A DNA stretch of 64,000 bases, taken from NCBI GenBank assembly GCA_034231615.1, contig CM067304.1:25106589-25170588 (forward strand), read 5' to 3'. This DNA is from Meghimatium bilineatum (lineage: Eukaryota > Mollusca > Gastropoda > Stylommatophora > Philomycidae). The first letter of the stretch is position 1; each line of letters begins with the position of its first letter. Shown in pieces: positions 1 through 9,692 of the stretch. The notes beneath the pieces are model-generated. The model ran no database searches, had not been told where the DNA came from, and saw only the letters and a list, made by a program, of their open reading frames with translations. Both the position numbers and the translations under genes were made by a program.

Positions 1-259
1 TACCACATAAACCATATGACTGGGTCGTGACCCTCGACAGTAGAAGACCAACAAGTTGCATCAAAATAAGCCTTCATTTGTAACAATCTTGATTATTGCC
101 GTGATTTTCGCTGTTCTTTGTGAGTATGCTTTGTCCCACCTGCTAACGCCGACCAACGAAATGCACGCATTGAAAAAGAAACGTATCTTTTTTTACGTTT
201 TTACGAAATTTTACGTTTAATTGTATAGCCTTCGCTACAGTTCGCTGTATATTAACATA

Positions 260-445
260 TTAACACGCTGAGAACCGTCTTGCACTAATATTAAGGCGAG
301 TAACTCCAATGTGTTTCAATGGGTTCTTTCCATATTCTGTCTGAGGGATGTCAAGTACGTCAGAAAACTCCTGAATATCATCAAGTTCTGACTGGAATTC
401 TTCAATCAGATCCTGGTGTTCCTCTGTGCTTTTTTGTAGTTTCAG
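260..445 (-). CDS. FAM167: FAM167-like protein, coding exon 3 (C-terminal, with stop)
   Basis: Last coding exon, 61 residues plus stop. It opens after a pyrimidine-rich acceptor ending in ACAG (exon begins at 445 with Leu-Lys-Leu) in phase 0, matching the end of exon 2. The C-terminus has the family signature: Leu-Lys-x-Ile-Gly-Val-Thr-(K/R)-x-Asn-Ile-x-(S/A)-Arg-Arg-Phe-Ser-x-Cys ending exactly at the stop, as in vertebrate FAM167A/B from memory. The N-terminal half of the exon is acidic and helical-looking (Glu/Gln/Asp rich), consistent with the coiled-coil part of the family. The molecular function of FAM167 proteins is poorly defined; vertebrate work links FAM167A to a RelB/non-canonical NF-kB effect, which I would not transfer. 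A weak poly(A) signal (ATTAAA on the minus strand, 216-221) lies downstream; the 3' UTR may run past the window edge. Confidence 0.9.
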   Translation of the reverse strand: MKLQKSTEEHQDLIEEFQSELDDIQEFSDVLDIPQTEYGKNPLKHIGVTRLNISARRFSAC

Positions 446-699
446 CTGTAGAATAAAACAAAACATGGAATTAATAATGCGGTCAGGATTTAAAATTGTG
501 CTCTAGGTCTCGTGACATAAGAAACATAATTCGGTAATTTTATGTTAACTCTTCTCACGCATTTAACGAAACAAATTGTAACATGAAACAAAATGAGCAA
601 CAATATTAGCAACATTGCTGACACACTACACTTTAGACATGTATTTTGTTATTGTAAACGCATATTGCTATTTCTATTGTGAACTTCGATATATTTATA

Positions 700-838
700 T
701 ATCAATAGTCGGATACTAAGTATAGCTTCTCTAGTTCCTCTGATTTTTCTACAACCGAACTGTTCTTCACCGACCTTAATGTCTATCTTGTTTTTAATTC
801 CTTTATGTATTATCCTGAGTAGTATTTTGATATAAGAA
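700..838 (-). pseudogene. RTE-like reverse transcriptase fragment
   Basis: About 140 bp that aligns by eye with 26735-26880 on the same strand. The minus-strand translation carries the finger-domain motif Glu-Glu-Gln-Phe-Gly-x-Arg-Lys-x-x-Gly-Thr-Arg-Glu-Ala-Ile, typical of RTE-like LINE RTs. No other RT domain adjoins it, so this is an isolated relic in FAM167 intron 2. Confidence 0.6.
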
Positions 839-879
839 GGAAACCACAGTGTTGTGGATACTTACAATAAATATAATGG

Positions 880-1065
880 CATCGGTATGCTGGTTCTGGA
901 GTGCACAGTGCCAAGAAAGAGAAGAAGAGTAAGACCAAAAAGACGATGGACCCAGCGACATCGAAGAATGTATGAACATGTCTCTGCCCAATGTCAAGAA
1001 CAGAGAGGTGTTCAGAGTATGCAGGGCGAAGACATGGTTCAGGAAAGAATATGCCACTTGATATA
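880..1065 (+). pseudogene. RTE-like retrotransposon C-terminal tail
   Basis: Encodes the basic end of an RTE-like ORF: a Arg-Gly-Arg-Pro-Arg-Arg-Arg-Trp-like block here read as Arg-Pro-Lys-Arg-Arg-Trp-Thr, then (after a frameshift) Met-Asn-Met-Ser and a terminal Trp-Phe-Arg-Lys-Glu-Tyr-Ala-Thr at the stop near 1060. The same ending is seen at 11574-12150, 36220-36655 and 56021-56411. The element is 5'-truncated. Confidence 0.55.
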
Positions 1066-1130
1066 TATATTATTTTGGTTATGTGGCTCCTTAAACTATA
1101 TTGTTTCATGGTTATCGATGGTACTACATA

Positions 1131-1525
1131 GAAACTATTCGTTGTTGTTGCTGTTGTTCGTTCACCACAAGTGATGATGACCATTTGTTACATCCACTTT
1201 TGAAATTCATTTATGTCCTTGACTATAAGTTTGTAGATGGCTAATAAGCCCTCTATTCTGGCCGCAAATATCCTTGGACAATTCGGGCACGGGATGATCA
1301 TTGTAGATGGTTTTGGTCTACCCGTGACCGTCTTTCTACTCTCCGTTGTTGATATATTTTGCCAGGTGTTGATTGTAACATGACTTCTGTTTTCTCTGTA
1401 TTAATAGCAAGCTTAAAGTTGGTACAGGCTGTGGAGAATCTGCCTATAATGTGTAGATAGCCTCAGAGTTGACATTTAAGGCACAGTCATCAGCATATAA
1501 GATATCCCTGATGATGTGTGTGGTT
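1131..1525 (-). pseudogene. RTE-like RT fragment joined to its 3' UTR with (AAC)n tail
   Basis: On the minus strand, 1525-1310 reads as an RT palm remnant: Ala-Asp-Asp followed by a segment ending Lys-Thr-Glu-Val-Met-Leu-Gln-x-x-Pro-Gly-Lys. 1310-1131 is a non-coding 3' part ending in an AAC/AGC-rich tail (GTTGTTG on the plus strand at 1141-1160). The 3' part recurs at 31084-31206 and 61595-61750, which marks it as the 3' end of a dispersed retroposon family. Confidence 0.5.
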
Positions 1526-1540
1526 TAACTTTGGTTTTAC

Positions 1541-1678
1541 GCATGTGGTTGCGTCTCTGGGTCTCACCAATGGCCCACTAGACAAACCACCCATGCAACA
1601 GAAAACCTTATTAGATGACATGCCGTTATATTGAGGTTATCTTCTTAGAGAAGCTTCATGGCACGTCATCTATACAAT
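1541..1678 (+). repeat. Dispersed repeat, copy 1
   Basis: About 140 bp nearly identical to 14113-14253 in the same orientation (both contain CTAGACAAACCA and end ATGGCACGTCATCTATACAA). It is non-coding and its class is unknown; it could be a SINE or a LINE 3' end. Confidence 0.65.
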
Positions 1679-1929
1679 TATGCTTTTATTTTTGTTGTTG
1701 AAATATGTTTCATGTTTACCTGAATATACACGTATGCACCCTATGTGGTTGGGAGGGAGCCAGAGATGTACTGTGCAGCACTGGGGAGGAGACAACTGAC
1801 ACCACTGTTTTTTCCTATGGCTGAAACCAATCATAGAGACACAGTGACTCAGGACGTGACAATCCTTTTCACTTGAACATTTGGTTGCATGCCAGGAGCA
1901 ATAGAGACGTTCGGCATAACCAGTACTCA

Positions 1930-2093
1930 ATTGGTGGCGGGGAATGAGCACAGTGAACCTATCTTGGCTACAGTGGCTAGGAGCAGTGCATAGGTTGAAA
2001 CCTACCTACCTGGAGGTGTGATAGTTATTCTCTGGCTCTGTCCCGGGGTGGGCCGAAAGTCCACAGACTTCCCAGCAATATAATGCCATTATA
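1930..2093 (+). repeat. Short interspersed repeat, forward arm of an inverted pair
   Basis: About 160 bp containing GGTGGCGGGGAATGAGCACA. The reverse complement recurs at 2305-2475 at roughly 80-85 percent identity by eye. No ORF. Confidence 0.65.
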
Positions 2094-2094
2094 G

Positions 2095-2142
2095 GTCAAA
2101 GGGCATGAACCCATGGACCGCTGGATCAGCAACCAATTTTGG
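2095..2142 (+). mobile_element. I-like LINE 3'-end fragment
   Basis: Matches the extreme 3' end of the I-like element at 5181-5232 (GGGCATGAACCCATGGAC, then GCTGGATCAGCAACCAA). It lacks the extended CCAA tail and lies between the two inverted repeat arms. Confidence 0.55.
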
Positions 2143-2304
2143 TTTTTGCTCGAAACAGTCGAAGGTTGAACAATTTTCCATCAATGCTATATATAATGTC
2201 TACTCCGACGTCCAGAAATCATCATCCAAGATAGCAGAGAACAGGATGTTAAAAAGGGTAGGTGCTCATAAACATTCTATTCGTACAAAAACATCTGTTG
2301 TACT

Positions 2305-2475
2305 GGCATTATATTGCTGCGAAGTCTGTGGATTTTCGGCACACACCGGGCCAAGCCAGAGAATAACTATCACACCACTAGGAAAGTAGGTTTCGCCCCA
2401 TGCATTGTTCCGAGACACTGAAGCCAAGATAAGGTTCAATGTGCTCATTCCCCGCCACCAATGGACTACTGGGCA
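2305..2475 (-). repeat. Short interspersed repeat, reverse arm of an inverted pair
   Basis: Reverse-complement partner of 1930-2093. Its left edge lies in a Cys-rich frame and its right edge (GCCACCAATGG) abuts the start of the I-like LINE at about 2470. Confidence 0.65.
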
Positions 2476-5232
2476 AAAACATGCGTTAATTTAGATCTAA
2501 GGAAAAATGAAAGAAAGGCTTGGACACTGATCAACAATTTGTCTGGGGAAAGAAGAAGAACAAACGATACACCTGTGATAGATGGAAACAGAACAATCAC
2601 CACATATCAGAAAAAAGGCAAAACACTTTAATCATTTTTTTTGCCAGTGTGAACAGGGTTGGGAAGCTGTCAGAGGCCGATAAGAAGTGTCTGTACCTAC
2701 TGAAGCAGCAAGAAAAAGTCCACACTTCTAGCTCATCCATATTTGAAGATGACTTCAGTATGCAGGAACTCCAACAACGGCTGAAGAAACTAAAGCCAAG
2801 AAAGTCTCCTGGACCAGATAAAATTTACAATGAAATGTTAACATAAGTGGGCACATCATGGAAAGAGGTAATCATTAAACTAATAAATATGACCTGGAGA
2901 AACGGAAGACTGCCCAAATCCTGGAGAAATGATGAAATCTTTCCCATCCTGAAAAGTAACAAACCTCCAGATGAACCCAAAAGCTACTGCCCCATATCCC
3001 TAACAACATGTCTTGGGAAATTGACAGAAAGAATGGTTAACGCACGACTTTACTGGTTCCTCGAGAGCTCAAACATCCTCTGCCATGAACAGGCTGGCTT
3101 CAGAAAAGGAAGTTGCACAGAAGACCAACTATTTAGGTTGACACAGAAAATCCATTATGGATTCCAGGAAAACAAACACACTGTAGCCATCTTCTTTGAC
3201 TTACAACAGGCTTATGATCCAAGTATGGAGAAAGGGCCTCTTGATGAAGATGATTGAGGTGGGAATTAGTGGAAAGCTATATAACTGGATAAAATACTTC
3301 CTCATTGACAGAACAATCCAGACAAAGATAAATGATACAATTTCATCTAAAGAAGTTCTAGAAGAAGGCTTACCACAGGGTTCTGCTTTGAGCTGCACCC
3401 TCTTCCTCATTTACATCAATGACCTTACCATACATATCAAAGCTGAAAAAGCCCACTATGCTGATGACTTAACAATATGGCAGAGTCATGAAAATGTTGA
3501 AAATACTGCCAAAAGACTAAATGGAGATTTAAGAAGACTACATGAATACTGTCAAACATGGAAGCTAAAAATAAACTGTGAGAAAACTGTCTATACCATC
3601 TTTACCAAGAGTCATAAAGTAGCCAAAGAAAATATCAGTCTATGGATGGACACACAGAAATTGCCAAGAGAAGAACACCCCATATATCTTGGAATCACGT
3701 TTGGTCGGCAACTCACCCTCTAGAAGCATGTAGAAAATATCAAAAATAAAGCACTTAAATGATTACATCTACTGAAAAAAACTCACGAGCACATCCTGGG
3801 AATCAGACAAGGATACCCTTAAAGGATTATATCTTGGGTACATGCATTCTGCTTTAGAATACAACAGTGCACTCCTCACAACTTGTTCCAAGACAATTGT
3901 AGAATCTCTAACCAGAGTGCAGAACAATGCCCTATATCTTATTAGTGGAGCAATGAGATCTACACCAACGGCTGCATGTGAAATACATACGAATGTAGAA
4001 CCCCTTGAGAGGCGGAGAGATATGGCTGAAATGGAAGCTTACAAAAGAAGCAAAAGAATGAACAAAGACCACGCAAACAAACAACTTGTAGAATACTGGC
4101 AACCAAACCACGGATTAATACAAAGGTAAGTCCTTAGCCATGTCAATGAAATAAAAGACAGCTATCACTTCCCAGACAAGAGACAAGAACTGCAAAGAGT
4201 AGAAAAATATTCACCACCACAGGCAAATTTTAAATTCATGAAAATCAAGACACCATTAAGAGATAATGCAACGAAAAGTTCCGACCCAGTAAGTCTTATG
4301 AAAGCAACACAGAAAACAATAGACACCTACCCATAACAATGGATCCATGTCTATACAGATGGGTCTGCTTTTAAAGCCACCATTAAAGTAGGTTATGGTG
4401 TCTATAAAGAATATCCAAACAAAACATCTGATGAGTAGTTTGATATGTTCTAACTATGAAGCTGAAATAACTGCACTAGAAGTTGTCTTGTACCAACTGA
4501 AGACCATATTTGATGCCTTTCCATCAAATGTCCAAAACATTGTGATTTTTACAGACTCTATGTCTGCTCTTCAAGCACTAGAATGTGAGGGACATTGTAA
4601 ACCTGAGCTAGTTTAAATATATTACCATGCAAACCAGCTGCTTACATCTTATGAAGTCAGTATTGTTATGCAGTGGATTCCTGGCCACTCAAACACACCT
4701 GGCAATGACAAGGCAGACAGGCTAGCAAAGAAGAGGGCACAACAAGAAGCTCAAACCATGCACAAACCATGCACAAACCATGCACACAGTTAAAATGATG
4801 TTGAAATCTGTAAGCAAAGAAAATTGGATGAACAGATGGGTCATGGGAAACTGGGAGGGAAATCTATAAATATATGACCATCCCAAATCCTAAAGACAAT
4901 ATCAACCTCCTGGGAAGGAAAGACCAGAGTATCATCTTCAGACTGCTCACACAATATGTACAGCTTAACAATCACCTGAAAAGAATACAACCACAACGCA
5001 CTCCAGGGTGCCGGATGTGCACTCATCCCTATGAAACTGTTGTCCACCATCTTTTTGAATGCCCAGCACTGGATGACATCAGGACAATACTTCTCCCTCC
5101 TGGGCCAGATACATGAAATACACTGTATGGAACGAAATAACAGCTCACAAACACATGCAATAATCACACAATGGCATTGGGTCAAAGGGCATGAACCCAT
5201 GGACTGCTGGATCAGCAACCAACCAACCAATA
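2470..5232 (+). pseudogene. I/Nimb-like non-LTR retrotransposon, RT and RNase H, inactive
   Basis: 5'-truncated LINE antisense within FAM167 intron 2. In order: RT fingers (Pro-Arg-Lys-Ser-Pro-Gly-Pro-Asp near 2800; Cys-Pro-Ile-Ser-Leu-Thr; Glu-Gln-Ala-Gly-Phe-Arg near 3090), palm (Phe-Phe-Asp-Leu near 3195; Gly-Leu-Pro-Gln-Gly-Ser near 3370; Tyr-Ala-Asp-Asp near 3460; Tyr-Leu-Gly-Ile near 3690), RNase H (Tyr-Thr-Asp-Gly-Ser near 4355; Glu-Ala-Glu near 4460; Phe-Thr-Asp-Ser near 4550; Trp-Ile-Pro-Gly-His-Ser and Ala-Asp-Arg-Leu-Ala near 4690-4730), and a terminal Cys-x2-Cys...His-x4-Cys block at 5010-5060. Stops at 2844, 3721 and elsewhere and a frameshift near 3215 make it a pseudogene. The 3' end is a CCAA microsatellite tail. 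RNase H and tail type fit the I clade (including Nimb, known from snails); clade placement is inference. Confidence 0.85.
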
Positions 5233-5552
5233 CAATACATCAAAGAGACTATCGGTCTCAAAAACGTGCACAACACACACACACACTCACACAACAACGT
5301 TACAGCACCTTAACTGGAGAACATTGTTGCATTATGTAGGTACTTAGACATCTGGGATTAGCGTGTTTGTAAAATTTTCCTTATGCTATAAATTTCTTGT
5401 GACATTTAGTAATGACGTCGTTTGTCATGTTTGAAACGAGATTTATTAAGTTCTTTAACCATTTCTCTTTTTATATATGTAATTTTTAAGAGTGTCCGAC
5501 ATTACCCAAAGTAGCAGCTAATTTTTTAACATCGACATTTGTTTAAATTGTA

Positions 5553-5832
5553 TGCAAATGAATCAACATTTTGAATAGTTGTACGTGTATCTGACAATCA
5601 CAGCAATGTAATCAACAGATGCGTCTTGTCTTTGCGAATACACAAATATATAGTTTCTGTAGTATTTTATTATGTTTAATAGATATATAATTTATTTTCA
5701 TTATAATTATGCAAATTAGACGACATTTCGAATATCAATTAGTTCTGTGTCCATCTTAACATTCCAGAAATGTGATCAACATAAGCGTCTTGTCTTCGCA
5801 AACACAAAAATGTATGGTTTATGTATTGTCTT
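5553..5832 (+). repeat. Diverged tandem duplication, period about 156 bp
   Basis: 5553-5670 and 5709-5832 share ATGCAAAT, CAGAAATGTGATCAACA-like and GCGTCTTGTCTT blocks in the same order with many substitutions. AT-rich and non-coding. Confidence 0.45.
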
Positions 5833-6249
5833 ATTGAAAATAACTAAGATAATTCAGAAATTATCAGCTAGGCTACATTTAATGATCACAAGTTTTATTT
5901 ATATTTTCCTATATGTGTCATGTAAATAAATTTGATGTAAAATTAATTTGAAAAAAATCATAACTTTTTTCAGTGTTGACGTACAGACTTGGTTGAGGTA
6001 TCGTTGAATTGTAATTTTTAAGGGCTATCTAACTATATTATGTGCAATTTTGTATAACTATTTTGAAAATTGTGTCTAAGTACCTACCTTATACACTGTA
6101 CTCTGTGCAGAAAGAACGTATATTCATTTATCCAGGCTCGTAAATAGAAATAATAATAAATGATTGGTGGATAGATTAAATAAGCACAACAAACACACAT
6201 GGTTGTAGCCATCTGCTGTATGAATATCCTTGTGTTAGGTGTTACTTAC

Positions 6250-6318
6250 CTGATGTATCTCCTGTCGAATAGTTAGCAGTTGTGTAGCCAGACTCTGGTC
6301 TTGACTTCGCATCTCCAA
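6250..6318 (-). CDS. FAM167: FAM167-like protein, coding exon 2 (23 codons)
   Basis: A 69-bp exon too short for ordinary ORF listing. On the minus strand it is bounded by an acceptor ending TTGACAG (AG at 6320-6319) and a strong donor GTAAGT (GT at 6249-6248). It is phase 0 on both sides and free of stops. The translation begins Leu-Glu-Met-Arg-Ser-Gln-Asp-Gln-Ser-Leu-Ala-Thr-Gln-Leu and ends Arg-Gln-Glu-Ile-His-Gln. This continues the Trp-Leu-x-x-Glu-Leu that ends exon 1 and matches the vertebrate family pattern (Leu-x-Glu-Met-Arg-x-Gln-Asp-x-x-Leu-Ala-x-Gln-Leu) predicted to be a helix. The flanking introns are about 3.4 kb (6319-9692) and 5.8 kb (446-6249), both invaded by retroelements on the opposite strand. 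Confidence 0.88.
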
Positions 6319-6469
6319 CTGTCAATAAAAGATACAGAGTCCTATATGTTACCAGCTTTGCTTAGAATCAGATAAATTACTACTACTACAGTTGTTGATG
6401 CTGCTGTTACTACTATTACTAATACAACCGCTTATTAAAAAACAGTGCTAGCTTACTCTATCCAGGACG

Positions 6470-6640
6470 TAGTCACGAACCCATAATTTTTGGCTGTAGT
6501 GATTTTACAGGCAATATAAATAATCTCAATAGTTTGCCATTGCTTTCAGAACGGTCCGGATGCACAATTGCCTGTGGCGATATTCTAACCTAGTACCGTG
6601 GCAGTCGCAGACGCGTTCTGTACCACACCCGCCACAGACC
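6470..6640 (-). mobile_element. tRNA-derived SINE-like repeat, copy 1
   Basis: Shares order and sequence with 34985-35165 (GGATGCACAATTG; TTGCTTTC-AACGGT). Read on the minus strand the head has a B-box-like segment after GCGTCTGCGACTGCCACGGT. A fragment of the same repeat is at 59697-59737. It is old and diverged. Confidence 0.55.
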
Positions 6641-6799
6641 CGGTTATTACTAATTAAAAATCATTGAAAATAAACTGTCAGATGAGGGAAGTCTTGATGA
6701 GTCAATATGGCGATGCAAAAAGTGTGATAAATTCGGTGCATGCATTAATTGTGATTGTGTGATCTTTTAAGTACTAAATCGGTAAATAGCAGGAGAACA

Positions 6800-7365
6800 T
6801 GAAAACATTAAGGTAGAAAATTCAAAGTAACACCATGGTGGAATGAAGAAGTCCGAGGTGCCCATAAAAGATAAAAAAAACAAAAATTCAAAAATGGGCT
6901 GAAAGAAAATCCAAAGAATATTGTATTTGAGTACAAGGCAACTAAATCAATATCTAAGAAAATCATTAAAGATGCCAAAACAAAAGCTTGAAAAGAATAT
7001 GGAGAATCAAATACAGAGTACAAACATGCACCAAAGAAATTCTACTAGAAAATTAAAAATATAAGAAACAGGGAAGATAAATATGAGCTAACCGAAATAA
7101 TAAATGATGAAAATAATCAATGGCCCGAAAAGAATCATGGAAAGGTGGCAACAGTATTTTAAAGAATTGCTAAATCTTAAAGAAGGAGGGGATGACAACA
7201 CAGAACACAATGTAACGGAAGAACTAAACATATTGAGATTAGAAATAGAAAATGCATTACAATAAGCTCCACAAAACAAAGCCCCAGGTCCCGATAACAT
7301 ACAAGTCGAATTAATCAAAGCAGCAGAAGATACAGGGATAAAATGGCTGCATAACTGGGTAACTA
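6800..7365 (+). pseudogene. RTE-like element, linker and RT N-terminal remnant
   Basis: Contains the linker motif Thr-Pro-Trp-Trp-Asn-Glu-Glu-Val near 6831 that precedes RT in RTE-like elements, then a Lys-rich helix and the first RT block Asn-Lys-Ala-Pro-Gly-Pro-Asp-Asn near 7275 with Val-Glu-Leu-Ile-Lys-Ala-Ala. Several frameshifts and stops; the RT palm is absent, cut at about 7365. Confidence 0.65.
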
Positions 7366-7475
7366 GGTGTTTTATTAATTTCTGCTACGATGGAATTCAT
7401 AACAAGGGGTATTTCATGTGATATTTGCTCAATGGAAACCTTGACTTTGTGGCTGTTTCGTGGTATACCCAGGTC

Positions 7476-7565
7476 ATTTCATATTGCAACAACCAAGGCA
7501 AGAGAGATGATGTTGGAGATCCATACAGCCAACCCTGGTTGTGGAGACGGCACTTGATGATGATT
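7476..7565 (+). mobile_element. RTE-like 3' end with TGATGA tail
   Basis: ATGTTGGAGATC...GTTGTGGAGACGGCACTTGATGATGATT matches, on the opposite strand, the 3' end of the RTE element at 25628-25700. It is 5'-truncated to the last ~90 bp. The flanks 7366-7475 and 7566-7899 show no recognisable feature. Confidence 0.5.
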
Positions 7566-7899
7566 ATATGGCATGCGATCACTTCTTTGCTGTAAACTGA
7601 CTGTTTTTTAGACACTGGATCGCACAACATCTCAATGTGGCCAAAATAAGCGTTGCAAGGACTCATTAAAGACCTCATTGAAAGCCTTTGAAATAGACTT
7701 AGATACATGCGAATAACATGCACAAAACAGTGTTACATAGAGACTACAGTGGAAAAAGAAGGCGCAGCATCTTGTGAAAAATGAGAAATGCAGCACTTAA
7801 TAGCGGAGAATAGCTAGAAAGTAACGTGTAGACCAAAAACTGTCGCAAAGTGCAGTGAAATAGAAAAATATCATCATAGAAATACAAGTGATACACATT

Positions 7900-9445
7900 T
7901 ACAAATAAAGGTATTAACAGGCAGAGGGCAGGCTCACACGACTGGGTGTCTGAAATCTAAGCAGGAACACATACTAATGGGAGAGAATGAAAGCATGCAC
8001 AAATGGGAAGAATATATTAAAGAATTGTACGAAATAACAGAAATCGTATTAACTTACATTATAACAATGAAGGTCCAAATGTATTAAAGGAAGAGGTAAA
8101 GGAAGCTATATAACACTTGAAAAATAACAAATCATCGGGCCCGGATAAGATTACAAAAGAAGAAAGAAACCTGGTGCATTAGATTGTGAAGACCACAGAA
8201 CAATCAGCCTTATGAGTCAGATGACCAAAGTTCTACAGCGCATAATAATGAGGCGTAGAAGAGAAAAATAACATCAGAATTAGCAGAAGAACAATGCGGA
8301 TTTGTAGAAGGAAAAGGCACAAGAAATGCCCTATCTATAGAGAGGGCCATAGAAGTACAACAAGACCTTTATCTGTGCTTCATAGATTACAGCAAAACAT
8401 TTGATAAGGTGAAGCATTCAGAGATAATAAAACTGCTAGAAAATCTTAACGTTGATGGGAAAGATCTAAGAATCGTAAGAAATGTGTATTGGAAAGATAC
8501 GGCCGCGATGAGAGTTAACAACACTATAGGTAGATTTCAAAAGATAGAAATGGGTGTCGGGCACGGTTGTGTAATGTCACCGGATCTTTTCTCTCTGTAT
8601 ACATTATGCGAAATATAGAAGATATGTCAGGAATAAAAGTGGGAGGATGCAATATAAATAACTTGAAATATTTTGACGACACAGTATTGATTGCAGAAAG
8701 CGATGAACTACAAGCCCTGTTAGATAAAGTAGTGAAAGAAAGTGAAAACAAAGGCCTCAAATTAAACAAGAAGAAACAGAAATAGTGGTTATCTCGAAGA
8801 GACATACACCACCAAGATGCAACACAATAATTAATGACACAAAATTAGCACAAGTTGAAAAAGGGAAATATCTTGACACCCTGTTAACATCAGAAGGTAG
8901 ATGCTCAAGTGAGATGGAGAGCCGAACAGCACAAGCCAAATCAGCAATCCAAAAAAATGAGAACCATTTTTTTAAATGGAAGATTATCAATGCAAACCCG
9001 AATTCGAGTGCTGAGATGTTATATCGAACGAATTCTTTTTTATGGATGTGAAGCATGGACTGTAAACATAAAAATTCAAAGCGAATTTGAGGCTACAGAG
9101 ATGTGGTTTCTGAGAAGAATGATGAAAATACAATGGGCAGCTAAGAAAACTAATACAGAGGTTCTCACTGATGCTGGCGTAAAAAAGATCAATCATATCA
9201 AACATTAGGAGCAGACAGTCACGGTTTCTAGGGCATGTGCTGAGAAGAACACAGATTGAACACTTAATAACCACTGGAAAGATTAAGAGGAGAAGAGATA
9301 GGGAACGACAAAGTGAAAAGTTACTAGATATACTTTTTTGTGGCACTGTAGAAGTTCACCAAACGAGCTTATTGAGAACGCAAGAAGCAGAGAGTCGTGG
9401 AGAAACATGATCGCCTACGCCATTCGGCATGGGACTTGATTGATT
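7900..9445 (+). pseudogene. RTE-like retrotransposon, RT and C-terminal region, inactive
   Basis: Ordered remnants on the plus strand: Trp-Glu-Glu-Tyr-Ile-Lys-Glu-Leu-Tyr (8010), Ala-Glu-Glu-Gln-Cys-Gly-Phe (8285), Cys-Phe-Ile-Asp-Tyr-Ser-Lys-Thr-Phe-Asp-Lys-Val (palm A, 8375), a Gly-x-Gly-x-Gly-Cys-Val-Met-Ser-Pro-Asp-Leu-Phe block (8550), Tyr-Phe-Asp-Asp (8670, the Ala of Tyr-Ala-Asp-Asp replaced by Phe), Phe-Tyr-Gly-Cys-Glu-Ala-Trp-Thr (9045), and Trp-Arg-Asn-Met-Ile-Ala-Tyr-Ala near the end at 9400. Stops and frameshifts at several points. The ORF ends ...GGGACTTGATTGATTGAT, so the tail repeat overlaps the stop. Antisense to FAM167 in intron 1. Confidence 0.8.
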
Positions 9446-9692
9446 GATATGTTACATAGGGGGCATCATAATTTTAGAAAGACTTAAGTGGAACATGGTA
9501 AAAATAAAACAAGTTCGGAAACACTGGCCTTTATCATTTCAAATTCACACACAAAATTTCAATTATATGGCTTATATATTTTCCGAGATACATCATTTTA
9601 AAGTTAGGAAAAGCTGGGGAAACATGCTATAATATCTCTATACCATAATTAAGAAATAAAAATTTAAAAAAATAAATTATATTTTGACATAC

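Larger units (their letters stand above)
446..6249 (-). other. FAM167-like intron 2, filled with antisense retroelements
   Basis: Interval between the acceptor of exon 3 and the donor of exon 2. It contains RTE fragments, a short-repeat inverted pair, and a 2.8-kb I-like LINE on the plus strand. 5340-6240 has no gene; it is AT-rich and holds a diverged direct duplication. Confidence 0.8.
6319..9692 (-). other. FAM167-like intron 1, containing two RTE-like remnants
   Basis: Interval between exons 1 and 2, GT-AG on the minus strand. It holds a SINE-like repeat (6470-6640) and two plus-strand RTE-like pseudogenes (6800-7365 and 7900-9445) with a short RTE 3' end between them. 9446-9692 shows nothing beyond AT-rich intron. 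Confidence 0.8.

Noticed and set aside
803-1184. Overlapping frames of 84-124 codons on the minus strand
   Set aside because: They are antisense shadows of the RTE tail and of the AAC-tailed repeat.
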